Shown in pieces: positions 47,758 through 56,008 of a stretch of DNA of 64,000 nt. Positions within the stretch are counted from its first letter, which is position 1. The number at the start of each line of letters is the position of its first letter. A program made the translations under genes and the position numbers. The notes beneath the pieces are model-generated. The model did not search any database. It saw only the letters and a program-made list of their open reading frames with translations, and was not told the DNA's origin. Source of the stretch: Sphaerisporangium album (lineage in GTDB: Bacteria > Actinomycetota > Actinomycetes > Streptosporangiales > Streptosporangiaceae); the NCBI RefSeq assembly GCF_003323745.1, contig NZ_QOIL01000004.1, positions 124,001 to 188,000 on the forward strand. The letters are read 5' to 3'.

Positions 47758-50157
47758 ATGGTGCAACTTCCCACCGAGGCCCAGGCCGTGGTCGTCGGTG
47801 GAGGCGTCGCCGGATGCAGCGTCGCCTACCACCTGGCGCGACTCGGCTGGACGGACGTCATCCTCCTCGAACGGCACGAGCTGACGGAAGGGACGACCTG
47901 GCATTCGGCGGGATTCGTCGGTCAGCTCAGGTCCACGGTCACCCAGACCCGCATGATCATGTACTCGGCCGGGTTGTACCCAGAACTGGCGGAGCTCACC
48001 GGCCTCGACCCCGGCTGGAACGGCGTCGGCGGGCTGCGGCTGGCCACCACGCCCGAGCGGCACGACGAACTGCTCCGCCAGGCCGGCGCCGCCGAGACGT
48101 ACGGGCTCGACATGGAGCTCCTTTCCCCGGGCGCGACACGGGACATGCTGCCGCTGATGGAGGTCGCCGACGTGCGGGCCGCCCTGTGGCTGCCCGGCGA
48201 CGGCTGGCTCGACCCCGCGAGCCTCGCTCGGGCCCTCGCGGCGGGTGCGGAGAAGCTCGGCGTGCGCATCGTGACCGGCGCCGAGGTGACCGGGCTGGAC
48301 GTGCGGGACGGGCGGGTGCGCGGGGTGCGGGTCGGCGAGCAGGTCATCGCGACCGAGACCGTGGTGAACGCGGCGGGCGCGGCGGCCGGGACGATCGGGC
48401 GGCTGGCGGGGGTGGACGTGCCGATCGTGCCGATCAAGCACCAGTACGTCGTGACGCGGCCGTCCGGGGTGCCGGCGAGCACGCCGACCGTGCGGGACCC
48501 GGACAACATCGTGTACTTCCGGGAGGAGGGCGGCGGCATCCTGGTGGGCGGGTACATCCGCGAGCCCCAGGTCTGGGACACGGCCGCGCCGCTGGCCGAG
48601 CCGCGCACGCTCTTCGACCCCGATATGCCGAAATTTCAGGAATCGTGGGACTCGGCGCGCCACCGCCTGCCGCACCTCCGCGACCTCGACGGCGCCGACC
48701 CCGCCGCGTTCGCCAAGGTCGTGCACGGCCCCGAGGCCTTCACCCCCGACGGCGAGTTCCTGCTGGGCGAGACCGCCGTCGCCGGGCTGTGGGTCGCCGC
48801 CGGCTTCTGCGTCCACGGCCTGGCCGCCGCGGGCGGGGTCGGCAAGGTCATGGCCGAGTGGATCGTCGACGGCTCGCCCGAGTACGACGTCTTCGGCATG
48901 GACGTCCGCCGGTTCGGCTCCCACGCGCGCGGCTCCCGCTGGTCCCGGGCCAAGGCGCTGGACTCCTACAGCAAGTACTACGACATCGTGTACCCCGGCG
49001 AGGAGCGCACGGCCGCCCGCCCGCTGCGCCGCTCCCCGGCCTGGCCCCGCCACGCAGCCCTCGGCGCCGCATTCGGCGAGAAGGCCGGCTGGGAGCGGGT
49101 CAACTGGTTCGATCAGGATCCCGAGGACGGGGGAGAGGAGTTCCGCCCGGCCGGGTGGGCCGGCCGCGTCTGGTCCCCCGCGATCCGCGCTGAATGTCTC
49201 GCCACGCGGGACGCCGCCGGCCTGTTCGACCAGACCTCCTTCGCCAAGCTGGAGATCACCGGCCTGTCCGGCCTCCAGCGGCTGTGCGCGGGGGACCTCG
49301 ACCGTCCCGTCGGCTCGGTCGTCTACACGCAGATGCTCAACGAGCGCGGCGGCATCGAGGCGGACGTCACCGTCACCCGGCTCGCCGAGGACCGCTTCCG
49401 CATGGTCACCGGCACGGCCTTCGGCGTACACGACGCGGCCTGGCTGCGCCGCCACGGCCTCGACGTCCGGGACGTCACCTCGGCGTACGCCTGCTACTGC
49501 CTGTGGGGACCGAAGGCGCTGGACATCCTCGGCGAGCTGACCGATGACGACCTGACCTTCGGCTACATGCGGGCCCGGGAGATCAGCGTCGGGTACGTGC
49601 CCGTGCTGGCCCAGCGGGTCACCTTCGCCGGGGAGTTCGGCTGGGAGCTGTACTGCCCCGCCGAGTACGGCCTGACGCTGTGGGACACGCTCGTGGAGGC
49701 CGGCCTGCCGCACGGCATGCGCCCGGCCGGGTACCGCGCCCTGGACTGCCTGCGCCTGGAGAAGGGCTACCGCGTCTGGGGCCTGGACATCACGCCCGAG
49801 ACCACACCGATCGAGGCGGGCCTCGGGTTCGCCGTCCACCGGGACAAGGACTTCCTCGGCCGCGACGCCCTCGGCGCCCCGGCCCGGACGCTGCGGTGCC
49901 TCGTGCTCGCCGACCCCCGGCAGGTGTGCCTCGGCGGGGAGCCCGTTCGCGTCGGCGGCGTCCCCGCCTCCCGGGTGACCAGCGGAGGGTACGGCCACCG
50001 CGTCGACCGCTCGATCGCCTACGCCTACCTGCCCGGCGGGGACGAACCCGGGGAGATCGAGGTCGGCGTGAACGGCTCCTGGGTGGCCGCCGAGATCGCC
50101 GCCGAGCCGCTCTACGACCCGGGAAACAAGCGCGTCCGCGGCCTGCCGGGCGCGTAG
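47758..50157 (+). CDS. FAD- and folate-dependent dimethylglycine/sarcosine dehydrogenase
   Basis: 799 aa; ATG at 47758 with GGGGG upstream. Residues 1-385 are an FAD oxidoreductase: VVVGGGVAGCSVAYHLARLG, LLERHELTEGTTWHSAGF. His49 in TWHSAG matches the His that covalently holds FAD in dimethylglycine dehydrogenase. Residues about 430-799 are a GcvT-like tetrahydrofolate domain (FDQTSFAKLEITG, GEFGWELYCPAEYGL, GYRALDCLRLEKGY). It removes a methyl group as methylene-THF. With the kinase and permease next door it suggests betaine/choline-derived methylamine breakdown. Confidence 0.93.
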   Translation: MVQLPTEAQAVVVGGGVAGCSVAYHLARLGWTDVILLERHELTEGTTWHSAGFVGQLRSTVTQTRMIMYSAGLYPELAELTGLDPGWNGVGGLRLATTPERHDELLRQAGAAETYGLDMELLSPGATRDMLPLMEVADVRAALWLPGDGWLDPASLARALAAGAEKLGVRIVTGAEVTGLDVRDGRVRGVRVGEQVIATETVVNAAGAAAGTIGRLAGVDVPIVPIKHQYVVTRPSGVPASTPTVRDPDNIVYFREEGGGILVGGYIREPQVWDTAAPLAEPRTLFDPDMPKFQESWDSARHRLPHLRDLDGADPAAFAKVVHGPEAFTPDGEFLLGETAVAGLWVAAGFCVHGLAAAGGVGKVMAEWIVDGSPEYDVFGMDVRRFGSHARGSRWSRAKALDSYSKYYDIVYPGEERTAARPLRRSPAWPRHAALGAAFGEKAGWERVNWFDQDPEDGGEEFRPAGWAGRVWSPAIRAECLATRDAAGLFDQTSFAKLEITGLSGLQRLCAGDLDRPVGSVVYTQMLNERGGIEADVTVTRLAEDRFRMVTGTAFGVHDAAWLRRHGLDVRDVTSAYACYCLWGPKALDILGELTDDDLTFGYMRAREISVGYVPVLAQRVTFAGEFGWELYCPAEYGLTLWDTLVEAGLPHGMRPAGYRALDCLRLEKGYRVWGLDITPETTPIEAGLGFAVHRDKDFLGRDALGAPARTLRCLVLADPRQVCLGGEPVRVGGVPASRVTSGGYGHRVDRSIAYAYLPGGDEPGEIEVGVNGSWVAAEIAAEPLYDPGNKRVRGLPGA

Positions 50158-50307
50158 CCGACCCGACCGCTCGCATCGGAGGGGGTTGAGGCGTGCCTGT
50201 GGCGTGAATAGAACTACGGGTCCTCGTGACTCGGCGCTCCTCCCCCCCGCGGCGGGCCGCCGAGCCGGAACGAGGCGAACTGCCAGGCGAAACCTAGGAG
50301 GGCGAGC

Positions 50308-51585
50308 ATGGGTACTACCGCCGACGACGGCGCCGGCCCTGACCCCGGCATGGTCAACCTCATGGATCCCGACCTGATGGCGGACCCCTTCGGCGGCTAC
50401 GGACGCCTGCGGGAGCGGGCGCCGCTGCTCCGCGGCACGTTCTTCGGCCGTGGCGCGCCGATGTGGCTGGCCACCCGGTACGAGGACGTCAAGATGGTGC
50501 TCGGCGACCACCGGTTCGTGAACAACCCGGCCAACGTGCCGGGGCTGGACGTCCAGAACATCCGCGAGCGGGAGGTCGAGGCCCGCGGCGTCCCCGCCGA
50601 CCTGGCCGAGTACGTCCTGGACGGCATCCTGGACGCCGACGGCGCCGACCACATACGCCTGCGCAGGCTCGTCTCGCGCGCCTTCACGGCCCGCCGGGTG
50701 TCCGAGCTGCGCCCCCGCGTGGAGCAGATCACCGAGGACCTGCTCGACCGGCTGCCGGCCACGGCCGAGGACGGCGTCGCCGAGCTGATCGAGCACTTCG
50801 CCTACCCGCTGCCCATCACCGTCATCTGCGAGCTGGTGGGCATTCCCGAGGAGGACCGCCCGCGGTGGCGGGCGTGGGGCAAGGCGCTGGTCACGCTGGA
50901 GGCCGGCGGCATGGGGGCGGCCCTGCGCGAGATGGTGGCGCACATCCACGAGCTGATCGGCCGCCGCCGCGCCGCCCCGACCGGCGACCTGCTGACCGGG
51001 CTGATCCGCGCCCACGACGAGGACGGCGACCGCCTCGGCGACACCGAGATGGTCACGCTCGTGCTCGCGCTGGTGCTGGCCGGGCACGAGACGACCGCCC
51101 ACCTGATCGGAAACGGCACCGCCGCGCTGCTCACCCACCCCGACCAGCTCGCCCTGCTCAGAAGCGACCCGGCGCTGATGCCGCGCGCCGTGCACGAGCT
51201 GATGCGCTGGTGCGGCCCGGTGCAGGCCACCCGCATGCGGTACGCGGCCGAGGACGTCATGGTCGGCGGCATGCCGGTGGGCAAGGGCGAGGCCGTGATG
51301 GCCGTCCTGGTGAGCGCCAACCACGATCCGCGCGCGTTCGACGACCCTGAACGCCTGGACATCACCCGCGAGCCGGAGGCGGGGCGCAAGGAGACCCATG
51401 TCGGCTTCGGGCACGGGCTGCACTACTGCCTCGGCGCGGCGCTGGCGCGCCAGGAGGCGGAGGTCGCGTTCGGGGCCCTGTTGCGGCGCTTCCCCGACCT
51501 GTCCCTCGCCGTCGCCCCGGAGGGCCTGGAGCGCGAGCTGATGCCCGGTTCCTGGAGGCTCGCCCGCCTGCCGGTGAAGCTCTGA
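50308..51585 (+). CDS. Cytochrome P450
   Basis: 425 aa soluble bacterial P450; ATG after GAGGGCGAGC. I-helix LAGHETTAHL, K-helix ELMRW (E-x-x-R), heme ligand loop FGHGLHYCLGAALARQE. The N terminus lacks a membrane anchor, so it needs ferredoxin partners, which are not beside it. It stands alone 150 nt after the dehydrogenase; a GC hairpin occupies part of that gap. The reaction is unknown; such CYPs oxidise steroids, macrolides or xenobiotics. Confidence 0.94.
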   Translation: MGTTADDGAGPDPGMVNLMDPDLMADPFGGYGRLRERAPLLRGTFFGRGAPMWLATRYEDVKMVLGDHRFVNNPANVPGLDVQNIREREVEARGVPADLAEYVLDGILDADGADHIRLRRLVSRAFTARRVSELRPRVEQITEDLLDRLPATAEDGVAELIEHFAYPLPITVICELVGIPEEDRPRWRAWGKALVTLEAGGMGAALREMVAHIHELIGRRRAAPTGDLLTGLIRAHDEDGDRLGDTEMVTLVLALVLAGHETTAHLIGNGTAALLTHPDQLALLRSDPALMPRAVHELMRWCGPVQATRMRYAAEDVMVGGMPVGKGEAVMAVLVSANHDPRAFDDPERLDITREPEAGRKETHVGFGHGLHYCLGAALARQEAEVAFGALLRRFPDLSLAVAPEGLERELMPGSWRLARLPVKL

Positions 51586-51683
51586 CTCTCTGGCTCGCGG
51601 TCCAGGGGCCGCCCCCCATGCGGGGATGACGCCCGGGAGGAGGGCGAGCGAGAAGAACGGCCGTCCCCGGGCGGCAGAGGGCC

Positions 51684-52571
51684 TCAGAAGGTGAGCGGCG
51701 GGAGCTCCGACCTGGTCGGGAGGCCCTGCCAGGGGCTGGCGCTGGTGATCGTGAACGCGGCCAGCGCCGAGCCCCGGCGCAGGCGGTCGGTGGGGTGAAG
51801 CTCCTCCAGCAGCGCACTGAGGTACCCCGCCGCGAACGCGCCCCCCGCGCCCAGCGGGTCCACGACCGTGACCGGCGCGGCCTGGGCGTCGTACCGCATG
51901 CCGTTGACCGTGGAGCTGGCGCCCTTGCCGCCCCGGGTGACGACCAGCTCGCGGACCGTCCCCATGACCGGCTCGATCAGCTGGAGCTCGTCCTGGTTCA
52001 CGAACAGCACGTCCGCGCCGGTGGCCAGCTCGGTGAGGGCCTCGACGGCCTCCTGGCGGTCGGACCACAGCTGCGGCCGGTGGTTCACGTCCACCGACAC
52101 CAGGACGCCGGCGTCCCTGGCGAGCTTGACGGCGTGGTGGGCGGCGCTCCAGGCGGTGCCGCTCAGCGCCGGGGTGATGCCCGTGACGTGCAGGACCTTG
52201 GCCGACTGCAGGGCGCGGGCCGGGATGTCGCCGGGGCCGAGCCGGGACCCGGCGGACCCGCCCCGGTAGTGGACGACATGGCCGACCCGGCCGATGCGCC
52301 GCTGCCGGACCACCAGGCCGGTCGGCGCGGCGGGGTCGGAGAGCGCGTACGACACGTCCACACCCTCGCCGCGCAGCACCGTGAGCACGCGGGCGCCGAG
52401 CTCGTCGGCGCCGACCCGGCCGAGCCACGTCACCGCGTGGCCCAGGCGGGCCAGGCCGACGGCCAGCGTGAACTCGGCGCCGCCGACCTCGAGGCGGACG
52501 TCGGTGTCGTGGCGCAGGCGGTCGGCGGAGACGACTCCCAGTGCCTCCCCGAGCGTGAAGACCTCGGTCAT
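51684..52571 (-). CDS. PfkB-family sugar kinase-like protein lacking the catalytic Asp
   Basis: 295 aa, length and order of KDG/ribokinase-type PfkB enzymes: VFTLGEALGVV, a sugar-binding GGAEFTLAVGLARLG, VSVDVNHRPQLW, and the ATP anion-hole motif VDPLGAGGAF. In active kinases this reads GAGD; here codon 244 is GGC (Gly) where the base Asp should be. The first signature also has F-T for the usual S-N. ATG at 52571 after GAAGAGA. Either a non-kinase sugar-binding protein or a diverged enzyme. Convergent with the P450. Confidence 0.85.
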   Translation of the reverse strand: MTEVFTLGEALGVVSADRLRHDTDVRLEVGGAEFTLAVGLARLGHAVTWLGRVGADELGARVLTVLRGEGVDVSYALSDPAAPTGLVVRQRRIGRVGHVVHYRGGSAGSRLGPGDIPARALQSAKVLHVTGITPALSGTAWSAAHHAVKLARDAGVLVSVDVNHRPQLWSDRQEAVEALTELATGADVLFVNQDELQLIEPVMGTVRELVVTRGGKGASSTVNGMRYDAQAAPVTVVDPLGAGGAFAAGYLSALLEELHPTDRLRRGSALAAFTITSASPWQGLPTRSELPPLTF

Positions 52572-52752
52572 ATGCTGATCTCTTCCGCCATGCCGTTCGC
52601 GGCCTGCCCGCTGATGGCGCAAAGCATCTCAGAGACCGATGGCGCTCACAACGGGATGTGCGCGACCCGGTCTCGCCGGTTGCCGGTCACGTCCGTAGAT
52701 GTCCGGGAACGTCCCGCCGTCCGCGTTCCGCCCGTCCCGCACCGGACGACCG

Positions 52753-52893
52753 TCAGCCGCCGAACGCGTCGACGGCGGCCTGACAGAAGGCCTTGAGGTC
52801 GTCGGGCTTGCGGCTGGTGATCAGGGTGTTCGGGCCGTTGGTGCAGACGATGACATCCTGGTCGGCCCACGCCGCGCCCGCCCGCCGGTGGAG
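52753..52893 (-). pseudogene. C-terminal remnant of a DJ-1/PfpI glyoxalase-type protein
   Basis: The minus strand reads GAAWADQDVIVCTNGPNTLI then TSRKPDDLKAFCQAAVDAFG and stops at 52753. WVDQ-V...LITSRKPDDL.AFC is the conserved end of PfpI/DJ-1 proteases and glyoxalases. No start or N-terminal 140 residues exist: coding character stops at about 52893, where an AT-richer segment leading to the haloperoxidase gene begins. So this is a truncated gene at a junction. Confidence 0.75.
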
Positions 52894-52927
52894 CGCTCAT
52901 TTCCGGTTACGTCACTATTAACTTTTC

Positions 52928-52939
52928 GACCGTTCGGTC
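52928..52939. promoter_or_regulatory. GACCG-TT-CGGTC palindrome upstream of the haloperoxidase
   Basis: A 12-nt perfect dyad of the ACCGnnCGGT type bound by many TetR/QacR-like repressors. It is 38 nt before the start at 52977. TATTAA at 52916-52921 is a candidate -10. No TetR gene is adjacent. Confidence 0.5.
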
Positions 52940-52976
52940 ACTGTAGCGGCTGTGGCCGGCATAGTAATTTGCTTCC

Positions 52977-54281
52977 ATGCTCAAATCATGTGATATGGGA
53001 TGGGCGGCTGTCCTACGGCGCAAGGCCGTCTGGTTAGCCGTCGGCGGAGTCATCGCTGCCGGGTCCCCGGTCGTACTCAACTCGTCATTCGCGTACGCAT
53101 CGGATTCGCGCACATCCGCCAATGCCGTCATTGTCTGGGACCGCAACGCCCAGACGGCGATCTGGGACGTTGCCGGTCAGCAGCCGCAGGTCCAGGCGCG
53201 CAGCTTCGCCATGGTGCACGGAGCCGTTTACGACGCGGTGAACGCGATCGCCGGCACTCCCTACCAGCCGTACCTGATCGCACCGGCCGCCAATGGAACC
53301 GAGTCGACGAACGCGGCCGTCGCGACCGCGGGGTTTCGTGTGCTGAGCGCGCTGTTCCCGGATCAGCAGGTGAGGTTGAAGACGCAGTACGACGAGTCGC
53401 TGGCGGCGATTCCCGACGGTACCGCGAAGCAGCGCGGGATCATCGTGGGCGATCAGGCGGCCGATGCGATGATCGCCGCGCGGCAGAACGACGGGGCATT
53501 CGGAAGTCAGACCTGGACCGTCGGCACCCGGCCCGGTCAGTGGCGACCGGCGCCGCCCACTTTCGCCTCTGACGGGGCGTGGGTCGGTCACCTCAAACCG
53601 TTCCTCATCCCCAGCGCGTCCATGTTCCGCACATCCGGCCCGCCATCGCTCACCAGCTCCCGCTACGCCCGGGACTTCAACGAGGTCAAGGCGATCGGCT
53701 CGGCGACCAGCGCGGTCAGGACGGCCGACCAGACGCAAGCCGCGATCTGGTGGCATGACCGGCATCTGGCCGAATGGGAGATCAAGCGCCAGCTCGCGAC
53801 GACACAACGACTGAACACGCTCCAGACGGCGCGGATGTTCGCGATGGTCGATCTGACCGAAGCCGATGCCACGATCGCCTGCTACAACGAGAAGGCGGCG
53901 TGGAGCTTCTGGCGGCCGGTCACCGCGATCCGGCTCGCCGACACCGACGGCAACCCGGAGACGGTGGCCGACCCCGACTGGATGCCGTTGCTCGTCACGC
54001 CGCCGCATCCCGACTTCACGTCCGGCCACACCTGTTTCACCGCGGCGAGCATGTCGGCGTTGGCATACTTCTTCGGCCGGGACGACATCTCTTTCAGCGG
54101 GTCCAGCGCCGACTCGGGTACCACCAGGTACTTCCGCGGCTTTTCGCAGGCGCTCGCCGAGGTCATCAACGCCCGCGTCTGGGGCGGCATCCATACCCGC
54201 ACGGCCGACGTGCAGGGCGCGAAGATCGGCGGACGGGTCACCGCCTACATGGTCGCGCACTATTTCAGGCCGAAGAGGTAA
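52977..54281 (+). CDS. Secreted vanadium-dependent haloperoxidase / PAP2-fold enzyme
   Basis: 434 aa with signal-like N terminus (AVWLAVGGVIAAGSPVVLNS, then SFAYA). Vanadate-binding residues are complete: K306-x6-R313-P314 in KAAWSFWRP, S349-G350-H351 in FTSGHT, and R400-x5-H406 in NARVWGGIHTRTAD. It oxidises halides with peroxide or acts as a phosphatase. Start uncertain (ATG 52977 or 52995, no clear ribosome site). Third-position GC looks lower than in its neighbours, it follows a truncated gene, and no biosynthetic cluster surrounds it, which suggests acquisition by transfer. Confidence 0.9.
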   Translation: MLKSCDMGWAAVLRRKAVWLAVGGVIAAGSPVVLNSSFAYASDSRTSANAVIVWDRNAQTAIWDVAGQQPQVQARSFAMVHGAVYDAVNAIAGTPYQPYLIAPAANGTESTNAAVATAGFRVLSALFPDQQVRLKTQYDESLAAIPDGTAKQRGIIVGDQAADAMIAARQNDGAFGSQTWTVGTRPGQWRPAPPTFASDGAWVGHLKPFLIPSASMFRTSGPPSLTSSRYARDFNEVKAIGSATSAVRTADQTQAAIWWHDRHLAEWEIKRQLATTQRLNTLQTARMFAMVDLTEADATIACYNEKAAWSFWRPVTAIRLADTDGNPETVADPDWMPLLVTPPHPDFTSGHTCFTAASMSALAYFFGRDDISFSGSSADSGTTRYFRGFSQALAEVINARVWGGIHTRTADVQGAKIGGRVTAYMVAHYFRPKR

Positions 54282-54319
54282 GTGACCGCGCGGGCAGCGG
54301 GGCCACCAGCTGGATCGCC

Positions 54320-55228
54320 CTAGATCTCCTCGCGCAGGGCGGTGAGGAAGCGCCGCGACTCCGAGGCCGTGGCGGCCTCGACGCACAGCCGGTCCATCAC
54401 CCGCATGTACGGGTCGGTCTCCTCGCGCTTGTCGAGGTACAGCGCGCTGGTGAGCTGCTCCATGTAGACGACGTCGGGCAGCTCGGGCTCGGCGAAGCGC
54501 AGGATCGTGAACGGCCCGCCCGCCGCGGCGTGCCCGCCGTGGCCGAAAGGGATCACCTGGACGGTGACGGTGGGGATCTCGATCAGCTCCAGGAGCCGGT
54601 CGACCTGGGCGCGCATGATCGCGCGGCCGCCGAGAGGCCGGCGCAGCGCGGCCTCGTCCACCAGGGCCCACAGCCGCGGCCCGTCCGGCCCGGTCATGCG
54701 CTTCTGCCGGGTCATGCGCAGCGCGATACGGCGGTCGATCTCCTGGGCGTCGGCGTTCGCGTGGCTGAGCTTGAGGATCTCCCGGGCGTAGTCCTCGGTC
54801 TGGACGAGGGCCGGGAGGAACTGGATCTCGTAGGTGCGGATCATGGAGGCGGCCTCCTCCAGTCCGACGTACAGCTCGAACCAGGTGGGGAGCAGGTCGC
54901 TGAACTTGTGCCACCAGCCGGGGGCGTTGGCCTGGTCGGCGAGGGCGACGAACGTGCCCCGCTCGCCCGGGTCGGTCACGCCGTAGAGGGTGAGCAGGTC
55001 GGCGACGTCGCGGGCCTTGAACCCGACCCTGCCGAGCTCCAGGCGGCTGATCTTGGCGTGCGAGGCGCGGATGGCGTGTCCCGCCTCCTCGCGGCTGATG
55101 CCGCGGGCGATGCGCAGACGGCGGAGCTGGGCGCCGAGGAGGATCCGGAGAACGGTGGGACCGCCCCGTGAATAGGCGAGGACATCGTTGTCCTCCGGCC
55201 GCTGTTCGGGACCGAGCGCCGACGTCAT
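54320..55228 (-). CDS. XRE-family regulator with DUF5753 domain (WhiJ-like)
   Basis: 302 aa; ATG at 55228 after GGAG. Helix-turn-helix: LGAQLRRLRIARGISREEAG, HAIRASHAKISRLELGRVG, FKARDVADLLTLYGV. The DUF5753 part follows from residue 100 (WWHKFSDLLPTWFELYVGLE, IRTYEIQFLPALVQTEDYA, WALVDEAALRRPLG). In Streptomyces such WhiJ-type proteins work with a DUF397 protein and an AbaA-type ATPase in development control. The ATPase gene is divergent here; no DUF397 gene is present between 52.9 and 58.5 kb. Confidence 0.93.
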   Translation of the reverse strand: MTSALGPEQRPEDNDVLAYSRGGPTVLRILLGAQLRRLRIARGISREEAGHAIRASHAKISRLELGRVGFKARDVADLLTLYGVTDPGERGTFVALADQANAPGWWHKFSDLLPTWFELYVGLEEAASMIRTYEIQFLPALVQTEDYAREILKLSHANADAQEIDRRIALRMTRQKRMTGPDGPRLWALVDEAALRRPLGGRAIMRAQVDRLLELIEIPTVTVQVIPFGHGGHAAAGGPFTILRFAEPELPDVVYMEQLTSALYLDKREETDPYMRVMDRLCVEAATASESRRFLTALREEI

Positions 55229-55256
55229 GGGAGCTCCCTGAGAGCCGCGGATCTGT

Positions 55257-55266
55257 TGACGCGTCA
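55257..55266. promoter_or_regulatory. TGACGCGTCA palindrome near the XRE start
   Basis: A perfect 10-nt dyad 29 nt upstream of the XRE ATG, in the 258-nt divergent gap (55229-55486). It could be the XRE autoregulatory site. The rest of that gap is without a gene. Confidence 0.35.
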
Positions 55267-55486
55267 GTGTCTCATTCTCCGTCCGGGCCGTACACAGGCG
55301 GTTATCGCGGCATATCTCACACCGACGGCGTTTCACGCACGTGAGCGGGTCCAAGTCCGGATTTTGGGAGGAAAAATTCGATCTGCACGTGCATCCGTTC
55401 TTGCATCCGTACGCCCAGTGAACAAAGATTGACTTCCCACGTCCTGCCCCCGACCGCGCCAACGGCCCAACGTAGCGAGGATCCCG

Positions 55487-55984
55487 ATGACCGCACACCT
55501 GGTACGCCGGCAGAACGTGGTACGGGGTGAGGCTCCCTGGTGGCTCCTGCCGGCGATGGAGGACAACCTGTGGGAGCCGGTGGGCGCGGACCTCTCCGGG
55601 CTGGGCCGCACCGGCACGTCGATCAAGACCGCGCGCGATTTCACCGTCACCACGCTGCGTAACTGGGGTCTCGGCGAGCTCTGCTACGACGCCCGCGTGG
55701 TGATCTCCGAGCTGGTCACCAACGCGGTCCGGCACGCGGGCGAGCCGACCCGCGTCCGCCTGCTCCACCACGCCTCTCATCTGGTGTGCGCGGTCGCCGA
55801 CCCCACCGACCATCCGCCCGTGGTCACGGACGCCGACCACTTCGCCGAGACCGGACGCGGGCTGCGCCTGGTCGAGAGCCTGAGCTGCTCCTGGGGCTGG
55901 CGCCTGTTCGGCGGCCGGGGCAAGCTCGTCTGGGCCGCCTTCACCACCCCCGCCACCCTGCACCAGCGCCGCGCCTCCGCGTAA
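55487..55984 (+). CDS. ATP-binding (anti-sigma/GHKL-type) protein of the AbaA class
   Basis: 165 aa; ATG after GAGG. HATPase_c_2 fold: N box in ARVVISELVTNAVRHAG, a G1-like region LVCAVADPTDHPP, and G2 ETGRGLRLVESLSCSWGW. Single-domain kinases of this kind act as anti-sigma factors or as partners of WhiJ-type regulators. The divergent XRE/DUF5753 gene is its expected partner. Confidence 0.92.
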   Translation: MTAHLVRRQNVVRGEAPWWLLPAMEDNLWEPVGADLSGLGRTGTSIKTARDFTVTTLRNWGLGELCYDARVVISELVTNAVRHAGEPTRVRLLHHASHLVCAVADPTDHPPVVTDADHFAETGRGLRLVESLSCSWGWRLFGGRGKLVWAAFTTPATLHQRRASA

Positions 55985-56008
55985 CCCCGGATCCGCGCGG
56001 CCGCACCC

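Noticed and set aside
47599-52428. A 1609-codon open frame on the minus strand
   Set aside because: It is antisense to the dehydrogenase and P450 genes, which have complete family motifs. Its product is Arg/Gly/Ala/His-rich without any motif; such frames arise from extreme third-position GC.
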